Source: Bradyrhizobium arachidis (GTDB taxonomy: Bacteria; Pseudomonadota; Alphaproteobacteria; Rhizobiales; Xanthobacteraceae). Taken from it: a DNA stretch of 64,000 bases. The notes beneath the pieces were generated by a model. It ran no database searches, was not told the DNA's origin, and saw only the letters and a list, made by a program, of their open reading frames with translations. A program made the translations under genes and the position numbers. This document shows positions 59,237 to 64,000 of this stretch, piece by piece; position 1 is the stretch's first letter; each line of letters begins with the position of its first letter. The DNA lies in the NCBI RefSeq assembly GCF_015291705.1, contig NZ_CP030050.1:8804001-8868000 (forward strand). Direction: 5' to 3'.

Positions 59237-60520
59237 TCAGCCCTTGGCCTTCTCCGCTTCCACCGCCTGCCAGCCGATGTCGCGGCGGCAGAAGCCGTCC
59301 GGCCAGTTGATGCGGTCGACAGCCTGATAGGCGCGGCTCTGCGCCTCTGTGACAGTCTTGCCGAGCGCGCAGACATTGAGCACGCGGCCGCCATTGGCGA
59401 GGATCGCACTTTCCTTCTCGACCGTGCCGGCGTGGAAGATCTCGACGGTCTCCACCTTGGCTGCGTCATCGAGCCCCTCGATGCGCGTGCCCTTCTGGTA
59501 GTCGCCGGGATAGCCCTTCGCCGCCATCACCACGGTCAGCGCGGATTCCGGATACCAGCGCAGATCGAAATGCTTCAACTCCCCGTCGCAGGCGGCGATG
59601 AACGCCGGCACGATGTCCGACATCATGCGCAGCATCAGCACCTGGCACTCGGGATCGCCGAAGCGCACGTTGAACTCGAACAGCTTCGGCCCCTGCGTCG
59701 TCAGCATGATGCCGGCGTACAGGATGCCGCGGAACGGCGTGCCGCGCTTTTTCATGCCGGCGACCGTCGGCAAAATGATCTTGGCCATGATCGCGTCGTG
59801 GATCGCGGGCGTGACCAGCGGCGTCGGCGAATAGGCGCCCATGCCGCCGGTGTTCGGGCCGACATCATGGTCGAACACGCGCTTGTGGTCCTGCGCCGAG
59901 GCGAGCGGGATGGCCGTCTCGCCGTCGCACAGCGCGAAGAAGCTGATCTCGCGGCCGGGCAGAAACTCCTCGATCACGACCTCCGCGCCGGCCTCGCCAA
60001 AAGCGCCCTCGAACATCATGGCGATGGCGTCCTCGGCCTCGCGCACGGTCTTGGCGACGACGACGCCCTTGCCGGCGGCAAGGCCGTCGGCCTTGACGAC
60101 GATCGGCGCGCCCTGGCTGTTGACGTAGTCGCGCGCATCCTCAGGCTTGGTGAAGCGCTTGTAGGCGCCGGTCGGAATGCCGAATTCGGTGCAGAGCGCC
60201 TTGGTGAAACCCTTGGAGCTTTCGAGCTGGGCCGGGATCTTGTTCGGACCGAACGCCTTGATACCGGCGGCCGAGAGATCATCGACGATGCCGGCGGCGA
60301 GCGGCGTCTCCGGGCCGACCACCACGAGCTCGACCGCATTCTTCTTGCAGAACTCGATCACCGCGGCATGGTCGGCGATATCGAGCGCCACGCACTCCGC
60401 CTCGCGCGCCATGCCGGCATTGCCGGGCGCGCACCAGAATTTGGTCACCAGGGGAGAAGCTGCGATCTTCCACGCCAGGGCATGTTCGCGGCCGCCGGAA
60501 CCGAGCAGGAGAATGTGCAT
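59237..60520 (-). CDS. purD: Phosphoribosylamine-glycine ligase (GAR synthetase)
   Basis: The 427-aa product carries out step two of purine synthesis. It is an ATP-grasp enzyme: start [29 protein letters not shown]-binding [16 protein letters not shown], the PurD signature [11 protein letters not shown] and GGMGAYSP. The ATG at 60520 starts directly at the first strand; the open frame upstream is not conserved. It lies alone between the dehalogenase gene and repeat C4. Its substrate line begins with the PRPP made by Prs. Confidence 0.97.
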   Translation of the reverse strand: MHILLLGSGGREHALAWKIAASPLVTKFWCAPGNAGMAREAECVALDIADHAAVIEFCKKNAVELVVVGPETPLAAGIVDDLSAAGIKAFGPNKIPAQLESSKGFTKALCTEFGIPTGAYKRFTKPEDARDYVNSQGAPIVVKADGLAAGKGVVVAKTVREAEDAIAMMFEGAFGEAGAEVVIEEFLPGREISFFALCDGETAIPLASAQDHKRVFDHDVGPNTGGMGAYSPTPLVTPAIHDAIMAKIILPTVAGMKKRGTPFRGILYAGIMLTTQGPKLFEFNVRFGDPECQVLMLRMMSDIVPAFIAACDGELKHFDLRWYPESALTVVMAAKGYPGDYQKGTRIEGLDDAAKVETVEIFHAGTVEKESAILANGGRVLNVCALGKTVTEAQSRAYQAVDRINWPDGFCRRDIGWQAVEAEKAKG

Positions 60521-60605
60521 CGAAGGCTCAGAATAAGGGGTTTTGCTGGGGGCGGAGGTCGCACGAATCGGGGCGGGCCTCAAGGGGAAACGCCTGACGC
60601 TCCCC

Positions 60606-60762
60606 GTCATTCCGGGGCGACTTGCTCCGCTGCCCCTTCTCCCCTTGCGGGAAAAGGTGGCGCGCGAATGCGCGCCGGATGAGGGGTTGCATCCGCGAAC
60701 TCCTCACCCGAGCGAGCCTGTGTCTACCAGCGGAAATGCCCTCTCCCGCAAGGGGAGAGGGC
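60606..60762. repeat. Family A half-element joined to family C copy 4
   Basis: GTCATTCCGGGG (60606-60617) is one arm of family A. From 60633 comes a family C element: CCCCTTCTCCCCTTGCGGGAAAAGG, the inner GCGCGAATGCGCGC, and CCCTCTCCCGCAAGGGGAGAGGG. It fills the purD-regulator gap. Confidence 0.75.
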
Positions 60763-60793
60763 ACAGCAAGCCGCACCGCGATGACGATCGCGT

Positions 60794-61096
60794 CTACACC
60801 TGCTTCCCCGCAATGATCTCCTGCAACGTCGCGACGTGCCGCGCGAAGGCGCCGCGGCCGGCTGCCGTAGCGGTGACGGTAGTCTGCGGTTTCTTGCCGA
60901 CGAAGGCCTTGTCGACCGAGACGTAGCCGGCCTTGGCCAAGGTCTCGATATGGGCGCCGAGATTGCCGTCGGTGGCACCGGTGAGCTTCTTGAGGCGGGA
61001 GAATTCGAGACCCGCGGCGGCGGTCGGCAGCGAATTCAGGGCGGCCATGATCTTCAAGCGCAACGGCTGGTGGATGATGTCGTCGAGCTCGGCCAT
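60794..61096 (-). CDS. Small winged-helix transcriptional regulator
   Basis: The 100-aa product is one winged-helix domain of the HTH_34/MarR-like type: IIHQPLRLKIMAALNSLP, recognition region LEFSRLKKLTGATDGNLGAHIETL, and wing YVSVDKAFVGKKPQTTVTATAAG. Such proteins bind DNA as dimers, often repressing their own operon. It is the last of three genes (hydrolase, membrane protein, regulator) and lies 4 bp after the second. Two AGAGNNCTCT palindromes at the operon promoter are candidate binding sites. Confidence 0.88.
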   Translation of the reverse strand: MAELDDIIHQPLRLKIMAALNSLPTAAAGLEFSRLKKLTGATDGNLGAHIETLAKAGYVSVDKAFVGKKPQTTVTATAAGRGAFARHVATLQEIIAGKQV

Positions 61097-61100
61097 GGCG

Positions 61101-61655
61101 CTAGCTCCGCCGCATCCAGAGGCCGCCGACGATCAGGCCGGCGCCGTTGACGACGGCCATCCAGGGCAGGAAGGCATCGCCGGTGGCGAAGAAATAACCG
61201 ATCAGCGTCAGCGCGGTGATCGCGAGCGCGATCACGACGAAGGCTGTGCCGAACCACAGCCCTGCCAGCGCATAGAACAGCATGAAATAGATGGTCCAGA
61301 ACGTGCCTTGTTGACGCGGCGTGAAATGGCTGAGCACGTGCGCGCAGAGGAAGCCGAAGGCGATGAACATCACAAAGGCGAGCAGCATCCGCATGTCGAA
61401 GCTGCGAACCCCGGTCGCAGTCTGGTTCATCGTGCTGATCGCGAACGAGCCGGCGATGCCGAAGACGTAGACGGCGAACCAATAGTAATAAGCGCCGTGC
61501 GGCCACAGCCAGGTCGCCATGTTGGCGACGAACACCAGCACGCCCCACATGATCATCATCTGGCTGGCGAGATCGTAGATGCGCGACTGCCGCACGCGCT
61601 GGACGATGTCGTCGATCTCGGCCAGCGCGGCAGTGGCCTCCTTGCTGTCGATCAT
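61101..61655 (-). CDS. Multi-spanning membrane protein of unknown function
   Basis: The 184-aa product has about five membrane helices (for example MMIMWGVLVFVANMATWLW, YWFAVYVFGIAGSFAI, MLLAFVMFIAFGFLCAHVL) after a 30-residue cytosolic helix (ATAALAEIDDIVQRVRQS). No transporter or enzyme motif is seen. It overlaps the hydrolase gene by 4 bp and is followed after 4 bp by the winged-helix gene. In related operons such membrane proteins sit next to HTH_34 regulators, which suggests a functional pair. The role is unknown. Confidence 0.8.
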   Translation of the reverse strand: MIDSKEATAALAEIDDIVQRVRQSRIYDLASQMMIMWGVLVFVANMATWLWPHGAYYYWFAVYVFGIAGSFAISTMNQTATGVRSFDMRMLLAFVMFIAFGFLCAHVLSHFTPRQQGTFWTIYFMLFYALAGLWFGTAFVVIALAITALTLIGYFFATGDAFLPWMAVVNGAGLIVGGLWMRRS

Positions 61656-62662
61656 GACTGGTTCGCTCCCCGCGTCGCCACGTCCTCGGCGATCGCGTTG
61701 ACCGCCTTCGGATTGGTGACCATGCCCATGTGGTTGACACCCTCGATCAGCTTGACGTCGACGGACGGCCTGATGGCCTGCACGGTCTCGGCATATTTGC
61801 CGGAGATCATCATCTCGTCTTCAGCGCCGCCGAAGATCGTCATGGGATGCGTCACGGCCGGCAGATCGAGGCGATAGCCGCGCGTCGCAAAGTTGCGCAT
61901 CAGGCGGTCGGAATAGGTCGGCGTGAGGAAGCGCTCCGAATTCGCAGGCACCGCGAAGGCGAGCACCGGGAGCTGCGCGCAGCAGTCGATGCCGAGCTTG
62001 CGCAGCGCGGCGAGGCCGAGGAAGCGCGGGATGTCGGCGCTGGCCCAGCCGCCGGAATGCGGCATGTTGGTCGGCGCGTCATAGCCGAGATAGGGCGCGA
62101 CCAGCACGGTGCGGACAAACAGGTCCTGCACGATCGGAGTGGCGGCGATGCGCAGCGAGAAGCCGCCGCCGGCGGAATGGCCGATCAGGGTCAGCGGCAA
62201 ATCAGGCGCGCTCTTGCGGACATGGGCGACAAAATCGACGAGATCGTCCTCGAGCTGGCCGACGTAGCCGATATCGCCGCGCGTGCCCGAGGCACCGTGA
62301 CCGCGCGTGTCCAGCGCCCAGGTCTCCACGCCGTGCGTGGCGAGCGCCGCCGTCAAGGCGTGATTGACCGTGCCGGAAGAGCCGGACGAGCCATGGATGA
62401 AGATCGCGCCGCGCGCGGTGGCCGAACCGCCCGCCGCGTAATGGCGATAACCGAGCCAGGTGCCGTCACGGGCCTGGAAGCGCTCCAGCGCCGGCAGGGT
62501 CGTCATGTCGACGCCCTTGCGGGAGTCGGACACCGAGTGCAGCTCCGGCGGCCGCTCCAGCGGGGTCGCGATCAGGGCGGTGAAGATCAGCGCCACGGCA
62601 CCGATCGCGCACAGGCCCCATTTCAGCAGGCTCAGAGCACCTCGCAGCAATTGCATCGCCAT
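61652..62662 (-). CDS. Membrane-anchored alpha/beta hydrolase
   Basis: The 336-aa product begins with a hydrophobic anchor or signal ([21 protein letters not shown]) and then an alpha/beta hydrolase: oxyanion region [21 protein letters not shown], nucleophile elbow [12 protein letters not shown] (Ser) and a final His in VNHMGMV. It resembles lysophospholipase/monoglyceride-lipase-like enzymes. Active site residues are complete, and the substrate is probably a lipid or ester. It is the first gene of the operon, with a GGAG site before the ATG and a promoter at 62692-62727. Confidence 0.88.
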   Translation of the reverse strand: MAMQLLRGALSLLKWGLCAIGAVALIFTALIATPLERPPELHSVSDSRKGVDMTTLPALERFQARDGTWLGYRHYAAGGSATARGAIFIHGSSGSSGTVNHALTAALATHGVETWALDTRGHGASGTRGDIGYVGQLEDDLVDFVAHVRKSAPDLPLTLIGHSAGGGFSLRIAATPIVQDLFVRTVLVAPYLGYDAPTNMPHSGGWASADIPRFLGLAALRKLGIDCCAQLPVLAFAVPANSERFLTPTYSDRLMRNFATRGYRLDLPAVTHPMTIFGGAEDEMMISGKYAETVQAIRPSVDVKLIEGVNHMGMVTNPKAVNAIAEDVATRGANQS

Positions 62663-62691
62663 GGCCGGACTCCGTAAAACTCATCGTCAAT

Positions 62692-62727
62692 AGAGAACTC
62701 TATAATACAGAGTACTCTTTCGATCAA
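62692..62727 (-). promoter_or_regulatory. Promoter with two palindromic operators for the hydrolase operon
   Basis: On the minus strand TTGATC (62722-62727), a 17-bp spacer and TATAGA (62699-62704) make a good sigma-70-type promoter. The palindrome AGAGTACTCT (62709-62718) lies in the spacer. AGAGAACTCT (62692-62701) overlaps the end of the -10 box. The two dyads are 17 bp apart. Such placement fits a repressor, most simply the winged-helix protein at the end of the operon; that link is inferred. Confidence 0.6.
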
Positions 62728-62781
62728 TCCCCGGATTGGCACTGCGCGGCGAAAATCCTTAACGTCGGGTCCGACCCCAAA

Positions 62782-64000
62782 ATGCCGAATCGATTGCCGA
62801 TGCCGCCTGCGGAACAACTTCACAACGCGCCCGAATTCACCGTCTCCGAGCTCTCACAGTCCCTGAAGCGGACGGTGGAGGACACCTACGGCCATGTCCG
62901 GGTCCGCGGCGAGATCTCCGGCTTTCGCGGCGCCCACTCCTCCGGTCACTGCTATTTCGCGCTCAAGGACGAGAGTGCCAAGATCGAGGCGGTGATCTGG
63001 AAGGGCGTGCACGGCCGCATGCGCTTCAAGCCCCAGGAGGGGCTCGAGGTCATCGCCACGGGCAAGCTCACGACCTATCCGGGCTCCTCGAAATACCAGA
63101 TCGTCATCGAGGCGCTGGAGCCGGCCGGCATCGGCGCGCTGATGGCGCTGATGGAGGAGCGCAAGAAGAAGCTCGCCGCCGAAGGCCTGTTCGACGAGGC
63201 GCGCAAGCAGCTCTTGCCATGGCTGCCGGAGGTGATCGGCGTCGTCACCTCGCCGACCGGCGCCGTGATCCGCGACATCCTGCATCGGCTCGAGGACCGC
63301 TTCCCGCGCCGCGTGCTGGTTTGGCCGGTCAAGGTGCAGGGCGAAGGCTCGGCCGAGCAGGTCGCGGCCGCGATCCGCGGCTTCAACGCGCTGCCGGAGG
63401 GCGGCAAGATCCCGCGGCCCGACGTGCTGATCGTGGCGCGCGGCGGCGGCTCGCTGGAGGATCTCTGGTCGTTCAACGAGGAGATCGTGGTCCGTGCCGC
63501 AGCCGAGAGCATGATCCCGCTGATCTCGGCCGTGGGCCACGAGACCGACATCACGCTGATCGATTTCGTCGCCGACAAGCGCGCGCCGACGCCGACGGCG
63601 GCGGCCGAGATGGCTGTCCCCGTGCGCAGCGAATTGTTCGTCGAGGTCGCCGATCTCGGTCGCCGCACCCGCGCCTATTGGCAGCGCGCCCAGGAGAGCC
63701 GCCGCAGCGAATTGCGCGCCGCCGCGCGCGCGCTGCCGGCCGCAGGTGATCTCCTGGCGATCCCCCGGCAGCGGCTGGATTCAGCGGGCGCGTCCCTGCC
63801 CCGCTGCCTTAAGGCCAACACGCATGCGCATTTCCGCAGGTTCACCGCGGCCAGCTCAAAGCTGACGCTGCGGGTGCTGCACGGCCAGATCTCGCAGGCC
63901 GATCACCGCCTCACCGTATGCGGCGAGCGGCTTGGCCTTTCCGCACGCTCGCTGCTGCGGCAGCGGCGCGACCGCTTTGCCGGGCTCGAGGTGCGCCTGC
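62782..64000 (+). CDS. xseA: Exodeoxyribonuclease VII large subunit, N-terminal part (runs off the window)
   Basis: The frame from ATG 62782 stays open to the right edge and gives the first 406 residues. The N-terminal OB-fold DNA-binding part begins [20 protein letters not shown], with [10 protein letters not shown] and HCYFALKDE. The catalytic core follows: [48 protein letters not shown] and [10 protein letters not shown]. With XseB it degrades single-stranded DNA. ATG 62800 is an alternative start. It is divergent from the hydrolase operon. Confidence 0.96.
   Translation, partial: MPNRLPMPPAEQLHNAPEFTVSELSQSLKRTVEDTYGHVRVRGEISGFRGAHSSGHCYFALKDESAKIEAVIWKGVHGRMRFKPQEGLEVIATGKLTTYPGSSKYQIVIEALEPAGIGALMALMEERKKKLAAEGLFDEARKQLLPWLPEVIGVVTSPTGAVIRDILHRLEDRFPRRVLVWPVKVQGEGSAEQVAAAIRGFNALPEGGKIPRPDVLIVARGGGSLEDLWSFNEEIVVRAAAESMIPLISAVGHETDITLIDFVADKRAPTPTAAAEMAVPVRSELFVEVADLGRRTRAYWQRAQESRRSELRAAARALPAAGDLLAIPRQRLDSAGASLPRCLKANTHAHFRRFTAASSKLTLRVLHGQISQADHRLTVCGERLGLSARSLLRQRRDRFAGLEVRL

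Noticed and set aside
62701..62706. TATAAT on the plus strand as the xseA promoter
   Set aside because: No matching -35 box lies 16-18 bp upstream, while the minus strand has a well-spaced pair at the same place.

Overview
The window reads as chromosomal DNA of a high-GC alphaproteobacterium of the Bradyrhizobium/Rhodopseudomonas/Oligotropha group (Nitrobacteraceae). The reasons are strong GC-type codon use, alphaproteobacterial forms of UvrC, RluB, MutL and HisS, Omp25-type porin and TipF-like proteins, a dehalogenase very close to the Rhodopseudomonas palustris enzyme as I remember it, and many short intergenic palindromic repeats. No transposase, integrase, prophage, CRISPR array, rRNA or tRNA was recognised. 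Gene density is high, and the two ends cut midA (left) and xseA (right).

Layout. 0-3.4 kb: midA (partial), pgeF, a lipoprotein and prs. 3.4-12.2 kb, minus strand: a complete aerobic carbon monoxide dehydrogenase cluster transcribed coxC-coxM-coxS-coxL-coxD-coxE-coxF-coxG. CoxL carries the form I active-site signature AYRCSFR. CoxC is a membrane MHYT sensor fused to a LytTR DNA-binding domain, and upstream of coxM there is a perfect 12-bp direct repeat with 21-bp phasing, the geometry expected of a LytTR-type operator. 12.5-13.3 kb: ribH behind an FMN riboswitch. 13.6-19.7 kb: a YbjN-family gene, proC, a FlK-like thioesterase, a tautomerase, hisS, a DUF2314 protein and ilvE. 20-22.7 kb: a MarR regulator, response regulator and histidine kinase in one operon with a palindrome in front. 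22.8-27.3 kb: small secreted proteins, an RNase T2, rlmJ, a cold-shock protein and an outer-membrane beta-barrel. 27.5-32 kb: uvrC-pgsA-moaD-moaE-prmB. 32-38.9 kb: membrane proteins, a methyltransferase, a winged-helix/TPR regulator, a TipF-like degenerate EAL protein and a HAD phosphatase. 39-48.6 kb: a CheY-like regulator, ribF-ileS-lspA, a paired M16 peptidase operon and arfB. 48.7-52.3 kb: a cytochrome c, VOC protein, Tat-exported small subunit and GMC oxidoreductase that look like one periplasmic alcohol/sugar dehydrogenase system. 52.5-58 kb: a ribbon-helix-helix protein, mutL with the endonuclease motif, rsmD, rluB with a very long Arg/Asp/Gly-rich N-terminus, and tadA. 58-62.7 kb: a fluoroacetate-dehalogenase-type hydrolase, purD and a hydrolase/membrane protein/winged-helix operon with a promoter carrying two palindromes. 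62.8 kb to the end: xseA.

How it fits together. CO dehydrogenase needs molybdopterin (moaD and moaE are here), FAD (ribH and ribF are here), Fe-S clusters, a Mo/S/Cu-site maturation machinery (CoxDEF) and membrane recruitment (CoxG). The cluster therefore appears competent for CO oxidation under local control by CoxC. At least six families of intergenic inverted repeats (A-F below) sit between genes across the window. Several lie at positions where they could affect transcript ends or translation starts.
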